Assembly (NCBI GenBank): GCA_946494335.1
Contig: CAMMBV010000005.1
Span: 32,695 to 96,694 of the forward strand
Origin: an uncultured Ruminococcus sp.
Lineage (GTDB): Bacteria > Bacillota > Clostridia > Lachnospirales > Lachnospiraceae
Direction of reading: 5' to 3'
DNA: 64,000 nucleotides
Both the position numbers and the translations under genes were made by a program. Shown in pieces: positions 43,256 to 52,056 of this stretch. The notes under the pieces are model-generated. The model did not search any database. It was not told the DNA's origin and saw only the letters and a program-made list of their open reading frames with translations. Each line of letters starts with the position of its first letter. Positions within the stretch are counted from its first letter, which is position 1.

Positions 43256-45680
43256 GGTAAAAAGAGAACGGTTTCACCTGCTGGATCCGGATGTCTATAT
43301 CCTTCAGGGAAGCTGGCCCAAAGAGTATGAGCCGGATGTATGGCTGGATAATGAGCCGGTGGTTGAAGTTACTTTGGAGGACTGGGAAAATACCAGCGCT
43401 CTGGAGCGGTTTACTGATCTGGATATGATGCAGGGGAAAAAAGTAACCATGTATCTTCGCCTTCCGCCCCTGAAAAACAGAAGAAGACTGAAGATATTTG
43501 CCGCCTGCGGGGATGAGAGAATCCTATGGTTCTCCATCTCAGCCGCCGATCTTTTAAAAAGGCAGGGAAAGCCCTTTTATTATATTGAAGAAGAAAGGGC
43601 CAACCCCTCTTCACAGACCTTAAAGGTGCGGGGCTGGGTTGCATGGAAAGAGCCGGTAACCCTGCGGGTTTATGATGAGAACGGAAAGCGGATTTCCTGT
43701 GATATTCAGCAGAACAACCGGGTGGACGTGGTGGAAATGTTCAAAGAGACCGATATCGACCCCAAATGCGGTTTTTATCTGGAGCTTTCCGATGTGAAAA
43801 CAAAGGTGGTCTATCTGGTGTTCCGGACATCGGATACCAAGGCCATTTACCCGGTGAACATGCAAAGGGCGGTAATTCTGGCAAATAAAGCGGCAAGACT
43901 GGCGAAAAAGGGAAGACGCTATATGGCTTCCCACGGTCTGAAAGCGCTGGTGATTAAGGCTGCCGGAAAAGTTGCCGGACTTAGAAAGGCGCCGGTCTCC
44001 TATGATAAATGGCTGCCCAAACATCTGCCTACGGCAGCACAGCTTGCACGGCAGAAAGAGACAACCTTTGACTATATGCCCAGGATCAGTATCGTAGTTC
44101 CTCTGTACCGTACGCCCCCGGGATATCTTTCGCAGTTGATTCAGTCTGTAAAAGATCAGACTTATGGAAACTGGGAGCTGTGTCTGTCTGACGGAAGCGG
44201 GGCGGATTCTCCGCTGAAGAGTATGCTGGAGCGGTATCAGAAAGAAGACGAACGGATCAAAGTGATTTTCCATGAAGAAAGTCTTAAAATAGCAGAAAAT
44301 ACCAACGCGGCCATCGAGGCGGCCGCAGGAGAGTGGATTGCTTTTGCTGATCACGACGACGTGCTGACGCCGGACGCTCTGTTTGCCTGTGTAAAGGGAA
44401 TGAACGAACATCCGGATACGGATATTGTGTACTCCGATGAAGATAAGATGTCCATGGACGGCAACAAGTTTTTCCAGCCTCATTTTAAACCGGATTACAA
44501 CCCGGATCTTTTGTGTACGGTAAATTATATCTGCCATCTTTTTATGGTAAAACGATCTGTCATTGAACAGGCGGGTATGCTGCGGGCGGAGTATGACGGC
44601 GCCCAGGATTATGATTTTATATTCCGGTGTGTGGAGACCAGTCAGAATATTTATCATGTTCCCAGAATCTTATATCACTGGCGAAGTCATGAAGATTCCA
44701 CCTCAGAGAATCCGGAAAGCAAGCTGTATGCTTTCGATGCGGGGCAAAGAGCCGTTCAGGCTCACTATGACCGCCTGGGTATAAAGGCGGAGGTGACAAA
44801 GGGAGAGTATCTGGGGCTGTACCGAACCAGATACATTCGTGACTACGATCCGCTGATCTCCATCATTATACCAAATAAAGATCACACGGACGATCTGGAG
44901 AGGTGTATCCGGTCCATAGAGGAAAAATCCACCTATAAAAACTATGAATATATCATTGTGGAAAATAACAGTACAGACGAAAAGACTTTTGTTTACTATA
45001 AAGAACTGGAGATGAAAAATCCGAAAGCTCATGTGGTGTACTGGGACGGGATATTCAATTATTCCGCCATCAATAATTTTGGAGCTTCCTACGCAAAGGG
45101 AGAGTATCTTCTTTTGCTTAACAACGATACGGAGATCATCAATCCACAATGTCTGGAAGAACTGCTTGGCTACTGTATGAGGGAAGATGTGGGGGCTGTG
45201 GGAGCACGGCTTTATTATGAAGACGACACCATACAGCATGCGGGAGTTGTCATCGGCTTTGGCGGCATTGCCGGCCACTGTTTCGTCATGCAGCCCAGAG
45301 GATATACCGGTTATTGTCACAGAATTATCTGCGCTCAGGATTACAGCGCAGTGACGGCGGCCTGCATGATGGTGAAAAGAAGTGTCTTCGAGGAAGTGGG
45401 AGGTCTTTCCGAAGAGCTGCAGGTAGCTTTTAACGATATCGATTTCTGTATGAAGGTACGAAAGACCGGCAAACTGGTGGTTTATAACCCCTATGCGGAG
45501 CTGTATCATTATGAGTCAAAGTCAAGAGGACTGGAGGATACGCCGGAGAAGGTGGCCAGATTCAACCGGGAGATTGCCGTGTTTGAAAAGAAATGGCCGG
45601 ATATATTCCGGACGGGAGATCCTTATTATAATCCCAATCTGACCCTGGACAGTCAGGATTTTTCATTAAAGAGGATCTGA
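43236..45680 (+). CDS. Tandem GT2 glycosyltransferase, second paralogue
   Basis: This 814-residue protein is closely related to the one encoded just before it. It has a beta-rich N-terminal region (1 to about 240), a first GT-A domain with ISIVVPLYRTPPGYLSQLIQS and ADHDDVLTPDAL, and a second with ISIIIPNKDHTDDLERCI and LLNNDTEI. The shared ending is YHYESKSRGLEDTPEK. The GTG at 43236 is chosen because GGAGGAGA precedes it by 5 bases. The adjacent pair looks like an old tandem duplication with divergence, which suits a repeat unit with several linkages. Confidence 0.88.
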   Translation: MQRELFEVKRERFHLLDPDVYILQGSWPKEYEPDVWLDNEPVVEVTLEDWENTSALERFTDLDMMQGKKVTMYLRLPPLKNRRRLKIFAACGDERILWFSISAADLLKRQGKPFYYIEEERANPSSQTLKVRGWVAWKEPVTLRVYDENGKRISCDIQQNNRVDVVEMFKETDIDPKCGFYLELSDVKTKVVYLVFRTSDTKAIYPVNMQRAVILANKAARLAKKGRRYMASHGLKALVIKAAGKVAGLRKAPVSYDKWLPKHLPTAAQLARQKETTFDYMPRISIVVPLYRTPPGYLSQLIQSVKDQTYGNWELCLSDGSGADSPLKSMLERYQKEDERIKVIFHEESLKIAENTNAAIEAAAGEWIAFADHDDVLTPDALFACVKGMNEHPDTDIVYSDEDKMSMDGNKFFQPHFKPDYNPDLLCTVNYICHLFMVKRSVIEQAGMLRAEYDGAQDYDFIFRCVETSQNIYHVPRILYHWRSHEDSTSENPESKLYAFDAGQRAVQAHYDRLGIKAEVTKGEYLGLYRTRYIRDYDPLISIIIPNKDHTDDLERCIRSIEEKSTYKNYEYIIVENNSTDEKTFVYYKELEMKNPKAHVVYWDGIFNYSAINNFGASYAKGEYLLLLNNDTEIINPQCLEELLGYCMREDVGAVGARLYYEDDTIQHAGVVIGFGGIAGHCFVMQPRGYTGYCHRIICAQDYSAVTAACMMVKRSVFEEVGGLSEELQVAFNDIDFCMKVRKTGKLVVYNPYAELYHYESKSRGLEDTPEKVARFNREIAVFEKKWPDIFRTGDPYYNPNLTLDSQDFSLKRI

Positions 45681-45714
45681 TATCAGGGAAGAAGAAAAAA
45701 CAGGAGGAAAAAAG

Positions 45715-46578
45715 ATGCGTGTACTGGTAACAGGTGTAAAGGGCCAGCTGGGCCATGATGTGATGAATGAACTGGCGCTGCGCGGCTATGAGGGCGTGGG
45801 TGTCGATGTGGAAGAGATGGATATCACCGATCCCCAGGCAGTGGACCGGGTGATCCGGGAGTCAAAGGCGGAACAGGTGGTGCACTGCGCGGCCTGGACG
45901 GCGGTGGATGCGGCGGAGGACAATGTGGATATGTGCCGCAAGGTCAATGCTTACGGCACGGAAAACATCGCCCGGGTATGCAAGGAGCTGGATCTTCCCA
46001 TGATCTATCTCAGCACGGATTATGTGTTTGACGGACAGGGAGAAAGACCCTGGGAGCCGGACGATCCGGTGGTGGCGCCGCTGAATGTATATGGTCAGAC
46101 GAAATACGAGGGAGAGCAGGCTGTGCAGAAATATCTGGACAAATACTACATCGTCCGGATTGCCTGGGTATTTGGTCTGAACGGCAAAAATTTTATCAAA
46201 ACCATGCTGAAGCTGGGAGAGAGTCACGATACCCTTACCGTGGTAAATGATCAGATCGGAACTCCCACCTATACCTACGATCTGGCAAAACTTTTGGTGG
46301 ACATGCTGGAAAAGAAGGAATACGGCATCTATCATGCCACCAACGAGGGCGGCTATATTTCCTGGTATGATTTTGCCAGAGAGATTTTCCGCCAGGCTGG
46401 TATGGATGTCAATGTAATTCCGGTGACAAGTGAAGAATACAAAGCCAAAGCGCAGCGCCCCTTCAACAGCCGGATGGAGAAGAAAAAGCTTTCGGAGCAC
46501 GGTTTTCACAGGCTTCCCACATGGCAGGAGGCGCTGGCACATTATCTGAAAGAACTGGGAAAAGTGAATGAACAGTAA
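45715..46578 (+). CDS. rmlD: dTDP-4-dehydrorhamnose reductase
   Basis: This 287-residue SDR reduces dTDP-4-keto-rhamnose to dTDP-L-rhamnose. It has the NAD(P) motif VTGVKGQLGHDV, CAAWTAVDAAE, STDYVFDG and the catalytic YGQTKYEGE. GGAGG lies before the ATG. It completes the four-enzyme pathway in this operon and is followed by a membrane protein that overlaps its end by 11 bases. Confidence 0.96.
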   Translation: MRVLVTGVKGQLGHDVMNELALRGYEGVGVDVEEMDITDPQAVDRVIRESKAEQVVHCAAWTAVDAAEDNVDMCRKVNAYGTENIARVCKELDLPMIYLSTDYVFDGQGERPWEPDDPVVAPLNVYGQTKYEGEQAVQKYLDKYYIVRIAWVFGLNGKNFIKTMLKLGESHDTLTVVNDQIGTPTYTYDLAKLLVDMLEKKEYGIYHATNEGGYISWYDFAREIFRQAGMDVNVIPVTSEEYKAKAQRPFNSRMEKKKLSEHGFHRLPTWQEALAHYLKELGKVNEQ

Positions 46579-48010
46579 GAGAATAAACAGGATAAAACCA
46601 ATGCTGCCGGAATTGATTTTTCTGGCAGCTCTCTTCGTTTTTTTGTTTTTGTGGGCGGCGGTTCAGCCCTTTGATACTTCACCCGATGAGAGAATGCGGT
46701 TCGATATCGTACAATATGTGGCGGAATACGGAAAGCTTCCTCATGGAGGCGATCCGGCCATCCGGGATGCCAGCTGGGGAATTTCCTATGCCTTCAATCC
46801 CATACTGGCTTATATGGTAATGGCGGTATTTGTAAAAATTGCCGGGATTTTCACCGGCGAACTGCAGACTCTGGTGATGGCGGCCAGAATGGTAAATATT
46901 CTGCTGGGGTGCGGGACGGCCTTTCTTTTGATACGACTGGGAAAATATTTCTTTAAAAAGTGGAACCTCTGGCTTTTTGTGTCGCTGTCTATGCTGCTGC
47001 CGGGAACTTTGTTTGTGTTTTCCTATGTAAATACAGACGGACTGGCCATCTTTTCCACAGTTTTGATCCTTTTATTCTGGGCCAGAGCCATGAAGGAGGG
47101 CTGGACGGTCAAAAACTGCGTCGGACTGGCGGCGGGTATCAGTCTGTGTGCGCTGTCATACTATAATGCCTACGGCGTAATACTGGCCAGCATTCTTTTT
47201 TTTGCTGCGGATATTCTTTTTTTTCGGGAGAAAAAATGGGATTTTTCACTTTTGTTCCGGCGGGGCTTTCTGATCACGGCCATTGTGGCGGTACTGGCCG
47301 GCTGGTGGTTTGTCCGCAGTTACGTGATCTATGACGGCGATATCCTGGGGATGAAAACTTCTTCCTTGTATTCTCAGATGTACGCACTGGAAGAGCTAAA
47401 GCCCCAGAACCGGTTTGTATATGCCGATACGGGAAAGTCCGTCTGGGATATGTTTTTCTTTGTACCGGGGGAATGGCCCCACAATTGGCTGATCACAGTG
47501 GCGGTCAGCTTTGTGGGAACCTTTGGATATATGAAGGTTTTTATGCCTTACTGGCTCTCCAGAGGATACTTTCTTTTGTTTGCAGTTGGTTTTCTGGGCG
47601 TTCTTCTGCAGTTTAGGCGTACATTCTCCATGGGACGCAGGGAATCTTTGGTGATGAGTAAGAGCCTGGGAAACGAGATTATAAAGGTCCGCTGTTCCTG
47701 GATTTCCAGAAAAAACAGCACACAGGGGCTTTTTCACTGTTGTCTGGCTTTGACGGCTGTCATTCCCATGGCTCTTTTGATCTACTATGCCTACTGCAGT
47801 GATTTTCAGGCTCAGGGCAGGTATCTGCTGCCGGGTCTGCCTGCTCTTATGTATTTTGTGACGCTGGGAATCAGCGGTCTGCTGGAAAGAACAGTGAAAA
47901 AAGAAAAGGCCAGACAGATGGTCTGTCTGGCACTGTGTATTCTTCTGGCAGGGGCGGCCCTTTTCACTTATGTGACGGTGGTATATCCCCATTATGCGCC
48001 GCTTTTATAG
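46568..48010 (+). CDS. Multispanning membrane protein, GT-C/DUF2142-like
   Basis: This 480-residue protein has about ten helices. The first extracellular loop contains TSPDERMRFDIV, an acidic pair in the usual GT-C place, followed by FNPILAYMVMAVFVK. It ends with a helix and short tail. It could transfer a sugar from undecaprenyl phosphate to the polymer outside. Its stop overlaps the stop of the converging ATP-grasp gene by 6 bases, so both genes finish head-on with no gap between them. The terminator for this strand lies further on, inside the ATP-grasp gene. Confidence 0.8.
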   Translation: MNSKRINRIKPMLPELIFLAALFVFLFLWAAVQPFDTSPDERMRFDIVQYVAEYGKLPHGGDPAIRDASWGISYAFNPILAYMVMAVFVKIAGIFTGELQTLVMAARMVNILLGCGTAFLLIRLGKYFFKKWNLWLFVSLSMLLPGTLFVFSYVNTDGLAIFSTVLILLFWARAMKEGWTVKNCVGLAAGISLCALSYYNAYGVILASILFFAADILFFREKKWDFSLLFRRGFLITAIVAVLAGWWFVRSYVIYDGDILGMKTSSLYSQMYALEELKPQNRFVYADTGKSVWDMFFFVPGEWPHNWLITVAVSFVGTFGYMKVFMPYWLSRGYFLLFAVGFLGVLLQFRRTFSMGRRESLVMSKSLGNEIIKVRCSWISRKNSTQGLFHCCLALTAVIPMALLIYYAYCSDFQAQGRYLLPGLPALMYFVTLGISGLLERTVKKEKARQMVCLALCILLAGAALFTYVTVVYPHYAPLL

Positions 48011-49261
48011 TTCGGGATAGGAGGTCATTTGATTTTTATACAGAAGCTCCCGACCCTGAAAATCTTTGATGCTCATTGCATCAAAGATTTTTTTTGTTAC
48101 ATTGTCAATATAGGCCCGCTCTTTTCCGGAGATACAGTAGCGCGCCATATAAGGCTGAGGACCGTGTATTCCAACAGGATCCCCCTCCTCGTAAAAAATC
48201 TGTGAATTCAGCACCTCAGGCCATTCGGCGATTTCATTTGCCGCCTGTTGATTGGCGATCATCCCTGGTTTTCCATGAAAGTAAAGAACGGCGCTGTGGT
48301 TTTTCATAAAGGGAGTGTGGTTTTTCAGGGTGCGGCGCAGGGCGTCCTGGTCAAAGAGATAGTCAAGCAGCAGCTTTTCTATGGATAAACCGCTGCTGTA
48401 TTCGATCAGTTCATGCTCATATCCCAGGAAACGGCCGGCGATTTCACAGACCTCCAGCTCCTGTCCGGGCGCCCAGAAAAACTGCATGGACAGCGCGCCG
48501 TCTTTCTGTCCGGTGGCACTGATGTAGGCTTCCAGTATCTTTTTGGCAGGCTCGTAGACCTGATGAATCAGGCGGGATGGATATACGTTCCGGGTGCTGA
48601 TGGGGATGTCCCTGTTTCCGGTGGGAGATTTTTCCCGGTCTGCAATTCCCAGGATGTAAACTTCTCCGTCCAGAACCCAGGACATCAGATTGAATTCATA
48701 TCCCGGGTTGTATTCCTCCACCAGGACAGCTTTTGTCCGGGAAGTGGAACAGGCTTTGCCAAAATAGCGGCGCACCTCCTGAGGGCTGTTTAAGACGTAC
48801 AGCCCCCTGGAACCGTACATATCCACAGGCTTGGTTACCACGGGGAAACGCAGCTGTTCAAGCTGAGCCTCGTCAAATCCCGGTTCCAGCCGCACATGGC
48901 GGGGAGTGGGAATGTTAAGCCGGTGCAGAAGGTCTTTCATCACCGATTTGTCCCGGTAAAAGGGAAGCTGCTCCGGCTTCAGATAGCATTTCAGACCTGC
49001 CAGATCGGCCGATTTAACCATACTCTCAAAAAGAACGTCGGAAAAGGAGGTGATGATGGCATCTACCTTTTCCTGACGACAGTATTTGGCGATGGATACT
49101 GTTTCCAGAATATCCACATCATACTTTTTATCTGCAATTTTTTTTGCGGGTCCGTCCGGGTATCCGTCGCTTACAACAACTGTACAGCCGCGGTCTTTTG
49201 CCATGGCTGTAAGGCGGACAAACTCCTGAAGGGACCCCAGTATCATAAGTGTTTTCTTCAT
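48005..49261 (-). CDS. ATP-grasp domain carboxylate-amine ligase
   Basis: This 418-residue protein has an N-terminal Rossmann-like region (TLMILGSLQEFVRLTAMA) and the ATP-grasp core: FPVVTKPVDMYGSRGLYVLNS (Lys and glycine loop), VLVEEYNPGYEFNLMS and VCEIAGRFLG. Such enzymes join a carboxylate to an amine using ATP. The gene is third in a minus-strand operon after a GT2 and a PLP-type protein, so it might attach an amino acid to an amino sugar; this is inference. Its C-terminal codons contain a strong terminator that serves the plus strand. GGGAG precedes the ATG. Confidence 0.85.
   Translation of the reverse strand: MKKTLMILGSLQEFVRLTAMAKDRGCTVVVSDGYPDGPAKKIADKKYDVDILETVSIAKYCRQEKVDAIITSFSDVLFESMVKSADLAGLKCYLKPEQLPFYRDKSVMKDLLHRLNIPTPRHVRLEPGFDEAQLEQLRFPVVTKPVDMYGSRGLYVLNSPQEVRRYFGKACSTSRTKAVLVEEYNPGYEFNLMSWVLDGEVYILGIADREKSPTGNRDIPISTRNVYPSRLIHQVYEPAKKILEAYISATGQKDGALSMQFFWAPGQELEVCEIAGRFLGYEHELIEYSSGLSIEKLLLDYLFDQDALRRTLKNHTPFMKNHSAVLYFHGKPGMIANQQAANEIAEWPEVLNSQIFYEEGDPVGIHGPQPYMARYCISGKERAYIDNVTKKIFDAMSIKDFQGRELLYKNQMTSYPEL
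48059..48095 (+). terminator. Strong plus-strand terminator inside the ATP-grasp coding region
   Basis: AAAATCTTTGATGC (48059-48072) pairs perfectly with GCATCAAAGATTTT (48078-48091) around a 5-base loop, followed by more T residues to 48095. It sits about 50 bases after the plus-strand membrane protein gene, within codons about 389-402 of the opposing gene (KKIFDAMSIKDF). It should end the long rml transcript. Confidence 0.85.
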
Positions 49262-49265
49262 ATTA

Positions 49266-50228
49266 TCATTCTCCCAGTTGCTGCATGGCGGTTAATACCG
49301 CGTCTGCCAGGTGATCCATTTCCCACTGGCCGTATCGCTGGTCGCAGGGCAGTGGCAGAATATTGGCGGCATAGTCATACTCTACGGAATCCTTCGGCAT
49401 TTTTGCTGTCACATTGCTCCAGTATGTGGGAATGTAGATCTCCTTGGCGGCCAGTTCCCTGCGAAGGGCAGGACCGTTTTTGACATGGAGTGGAAAAACA
49501 AAAGGACCGTTGGGCGTATGCTGATTCATAATGTTGCTCTGTTCAAAGCGTTCCGAAAGATAACGGTAGTTCCGGTTTCTGGTGCGCCGGACACTGTCAT
49601 AATCGATGGCCCCCAGGATGTTTCTGGTAAGCGGGGACATTTTTTTGACTGGTTCATCCTTCAGATCGCCGGCATTTTTCAGCATTTCCTGGTAATAATT
49701 GCTGGCCCGGTCCTCATATCGTCCCAGAATATGCCCCATTCTTTTGTGGGACTGGTCTGTCTCATTCACCGGGGGCAGTTCAAAATCACAGTAAAGATAG
49801 GCGCCGTCGCTGACTCCGAAAAATTTCCGGCAGGAATAAAGGGTGGGAACCCCTTTAACCGGACGCTGAAAAAATGCGTGGGTATTATCCACGATGATGC
49901 TGCCGTAAAAATTCTGAAAAGCCAGGATCTGCTCATCGGTGAGCTGGCCGTAATAATTTACAAGATAGAGATACTCGTCCTTTTGGGGCATCCGCGTAAG
50001 CACAGGCGCCAGATTCTCATCAATCCGATAATACTCCAGAGAAAAACCGGCTTTTTCGCAGGCGTCTGTGACGGATTCACAGAGATAACAGGGGACGAAA
50101 AGAGTCCGGCAGTTTAAAGCCGACAAAAGGAAAGTCAGGGCGGTACGGCCCAGATTTAATTCATACAGTCCGCTGTAATAGGGACGGGAATAAAAATGCT
50201 CCAGTTCAAAATATCCGCCGATTTCCAT
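49266..50228 (-). CDS. DegT-like PLP-dependent aminotransferase
   Basis: This 320-residue protein has the PLP features of the DegT/DnrJ family in order: IIVDNTHAFF with Asp114 and His117, and SCRKFFGVSDG with Lys135 as the Schiff-base lysine. It is shorter and more divergent than RffA-type aminotransferases. The start at 50228 is preceded by GGAGG at the end of the GT2 gene; a longer reading from 50354 would run backwards into that gene. It might aminate a nucleotide or lipid-linked keto sugar. The substrate is unknown. Confidence 0.75.
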   Translation of the reverse strand: MEIGGYFELEHFYSRPYYSGLYELNLGRTALTFLLSALNCRTLFVPCYLCESVTDACEKAGFSLEYYRIDENLAPVLTRMPQKDEYLYLVNYYGQLTDEQILAFQNFYGSIIVDNTHAFFQRPVKGVPTLYSCRKFFGVSDGAYLYCDFELPPVNETDQSHKRMGHILGRYEDRASNYYQEMLKNAGDLKDEPVKKMSPLTRNILGAIDYDSVRRTRNRNYRYLSERFEQSNIMNQHTPNGPFVFPLHVKNGPALRRELAAKEIYIPTYWSNVTAKMPKDSVEYDYAANILPLPCDQRYGQWEMDHLADAVLTAMQQLGE

Positions 50229-50233
50229 ATTAA

Positions 50234-51169
50234 TCAATCCTCCGTATCTTCCTGTCTGATTACATAATGCGGCATTTTTTTCGCTTCGTTTAAAATATTC
50301 ATCAGGTACATGCCGATGATGCCCAGTGAAAGCAAAGTGAGACTGAACCCGCACAGGGTGATCAGCATCAGAGACGTCCAGCCGGCCACGGAAGCGCCGA
50401 ACAGGAGGTACCGGACGAGATAATACATTGCCAGCAGCAATGTAGCCAGGAATCCCACAAGTCCCAGATTGCGCACAGCCAGAAGCGGAAAAGCTGTGTG
50501 GGAGGTGATATCATAGATAAGATCCTTTACCAGACGCCGGAAGGAATAACCGCTTTTCCCGTAGGCCCGGGAATCATGATGCACGGATACGTTGATAATC
50601 CGGTTGGAGGTCTGAACCAGAAGATTGCCGATCTGAGGCAGGTGAGTGCTGGTCTGCACTATGGCATCTACGATAAAACGGCGCATGAGGCGGAAGCTGG
50701 TGATCTCCAGATCCGGATCCTTCCCCAGCATTTTGGAAGTAGCCCAGACGGACAGCCGGGTGCCGGCGCGGCGGATAAAATTGTGCTTGCGTCCTTCATA
50801 TCTGGCGAGAATGACATCCACATCCGGCCGGTCATTCATTACCTGTATCATTTTTGGAAGCTCTTCCGGCGGATGCTGCAGATCATCATCCATGGTTATG
50901 ACTAAATCGCCTTTTACATAGGTAAAGCCGCACAGCAGAGCCGGGTGCTGGCCGAAATTTCTGGCCATCTGTATGATCCGGACTCTTTTGTCACGGCTGC
51001 GCAGTTTCTGCATAATCTGAAAGGATGAATCCCTGGAGCTGTCGTCCACCAGTATCAGTTCAAAATCTTCATGAAGCGTTTCTTCAAACACCCGTTTCAG
51101 CCTTGTATATAAATCTTCCAGGGTGTGTTCCGAATTGTAGACGGGCACAACCACCGAATATAAACTCAT
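50234..51169 (-). CDS. GtrB/ArnC-like undecaprenyl-phosphate glycosyltransferase
   Basis: This 311-residue GT2 has SVVVPVYNSEHTLEDLY, ILVDDSSRDSS and the Asp cluster MDDDLQHPPEELPKM. Two helices near the C-terminus (about 230-255 and 265-290) place it in the GtrB/ArnC type that loads one sugar onto undecaprenyl phosphate. I choose the second ATG (51169) because it lies 7 bases after AAGGAGA, while the first (51175) is too close. It leads a three-gene minus operon, and an EmrE-like pair that could flip its product is transcribed divergently. Confidence 0.9.
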   Translation of the reverse strand: MSLYSVVVPVYNSEHTLEDLYTRLKRVFEETLHEDFELILVDDSSRDSSFQIMQKLRSRDKRVRIIQMARNFGQHPALLCGFTYVKGDLVITMDDDLQHPPEELPKMIQVMNDRPDVDVILARYEGRKHNFIRRAGTRLSVWATSKMLGKDPDLEITSFRLMRRFIVDAIVQTSTHLPQIGNLLVQTSNRIINVSVHHDSRAYGKSGYSFRRLVKDLIYDITSHTAFPLLAVRNLGLVGFLATLLLAMYYLVRYLLFGASVAGWTSLMLITLCGFSLTLLSLGIIGMYLMNILNEAKKMPHYVIRQEDTED

Positions 51170-51213
51170 TTTCATTCTCCTTTGTTTCCGGAAAACCGGG
51201 TTTTTATGGTACT

Positions 51214-51242
51214 ATCATACCATTATCATGATGCCATTTCAA
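51214..51242 (-). promoter_or_regulatory. Extended -10 promoter for the minus-strand GT2 operon
   Basis: Read on the minus strand, TTGAAA (51242-51237) and TATGAT (51219-51214) are 17 bases apart, with TGG directly before the -10 box. The start would be about 40 bases before the GT2 start codon. Confidence 0.75.
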
Positions 51243-51266
51243 CCCGATACTTATGGGAAATCCTCC

Positions 51267-51293
51267 ATTCACCACTTGTATGGACAGGTGAAT
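51267..51293. promoter_or_regulatory. Inverted repeat ATTCACC-N13-GGTGAAT around the plus-strand -35 box
   Basis: A perfect 7-bp inverted repeat brackets the TTGTAT -35 element of the plus-strand promoter in the divergent region, and lies upstream of the minus-strand promoter. It is well placed to be an operator for both directions. No regulator gene is next to it. Confidence 0.5.
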
Positions 51294-51304
51294 CGTGATA
51301 TAAT
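51276..51304 (+). promoter_or_regulatory. Extended -10 promoter for the EmrE-like pair and aminotransferase operon
   Basis: TTGTAT (51276-51281) and TATAAT (51299-51304) are spaced 17 bases apart with TGA before the -10 box. It faces away from the minus-strand promoter, giving a divergent regulatory region of about 160 bases. Confidence 0.8.
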
Positions 51305-51329
51305 CAACTAGTTTCAGGGAGGAGTGTTT

Positions 51330-51680
51330 ATGGAAAAAACAAAAAAATATATACAGCTGCATTTGAATATTCTTTTGTTCTCCCTGACTGGTATTTTTTC
51401 AAAACTGGCAGGTATCCAGTACGCCCGGCAGGGACTTTCTTCGGTCTGGCTTTATGTGTTTCTGGGTCTGATGGTGCTCAACTGCGGGATTTATGCCATC
51501 GCCTGGCAGAAAGTAATTAAAAAATTTGAATTGTCGACGGCCTATGCCAATAAAAGCGTTTATCTGATATGGTCCCAGCTCTGGGCGGTACTGATTTTTC
51601 ATGAAAATCTGACAGTGAAAAATGTGATCGGGATGCTGGTGGTGTTTATCGGAGTTATGGTGGTGCAGAAATATGAATAG
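51330..51680 (+). CDS. EmrE/ArnE-like small membrane transporter, first subunit
   Basis: This 116-residue protein has four helices, LLFSLTGIFSKLAG near the start and STAYANKSVYLIWSQLWAVLIFHE in the third. These are typical of EamA-type half transporters such as ArnE/ArnF. I use the ATG at 51330 with GGGAGGAG before it, not the GTG two codons earlier. The next gene, overlapping by 8 bases, encodes a similar protein, so they probably form a heterodimer that flips an undecaprenyl-phosphate sugar. The natural partner GT2 is on the other strand. Confidence 0.82.
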   Translation: MEKTKKYIQLHLNILLFSLTGIFSKLAGIQYARQGLSSVWLYVFLGLMVLNCGIYAIAWQKVIKKFELSTAYANKSVYLIWSQLWAVLIFHENLTVKNVIGMLVVFIGVMVVQKYE

Positions 51681-52008
51681 TTATATGCTTTTAATGTTTG
51701 CCGGAACTTTTTTTACGGCCGTTTCGCAGATCCTGTTAAAGCAAAGCGCAGGAAAGGAATATCGTCATCCTGTTTTTGAATATCTGAACTGGAGAGTGAT
51801 TACCGCATACGGTATTTTTTTCGGCGTGCTTCTTCTGAATACATATGCCTATACGAAGGTAGATATGAAATACGGCCCGGTGATTGACTCCTTTGCCTAC
51901 GTATTTATTCTGATTTTATCCGGACTTATCTTAAAGGAGAAGATCACCGGAAGAAAGCTTCTGGGTAATCTCATCATTATTGCAGGCATTCTCATTTATA
52001 CGCTGTGA
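51673..52008 (+). CDS. EmrE/ArnF-like small membrane transporter, second subunit
   Basis: This 111-residue four-helix protein has FFTAVSQILLKQSAG at the start, a hallmark of EmrE-like half transporters, and PVIDSFAYVFILILSGLILKEKITGRK in the C-terminal half. It overlaps the first subunit gene by 8 bases. Two unequal subunits in one operon parallel ArnE and ArnF, which flip undecaprenyl-phosphate aminoarabinose. The actual cargo here is unknown. Confidence 0.84.
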   Translation: MNSYMLLMFAGTFFTAVSQILLKQSAGKEYRHPVFEYLNWRVITAYGIFFGVLLLNTYAYTKVDMKYGPVIDSFAYVFILILSGLILKEKITGRKLLGNLIIIAGILIYTL

Positions 52009-52056
52009 GAAAAAACTGTGTATGCAGGTGTAAGAAAGGCACAAACGGAGGAAACT

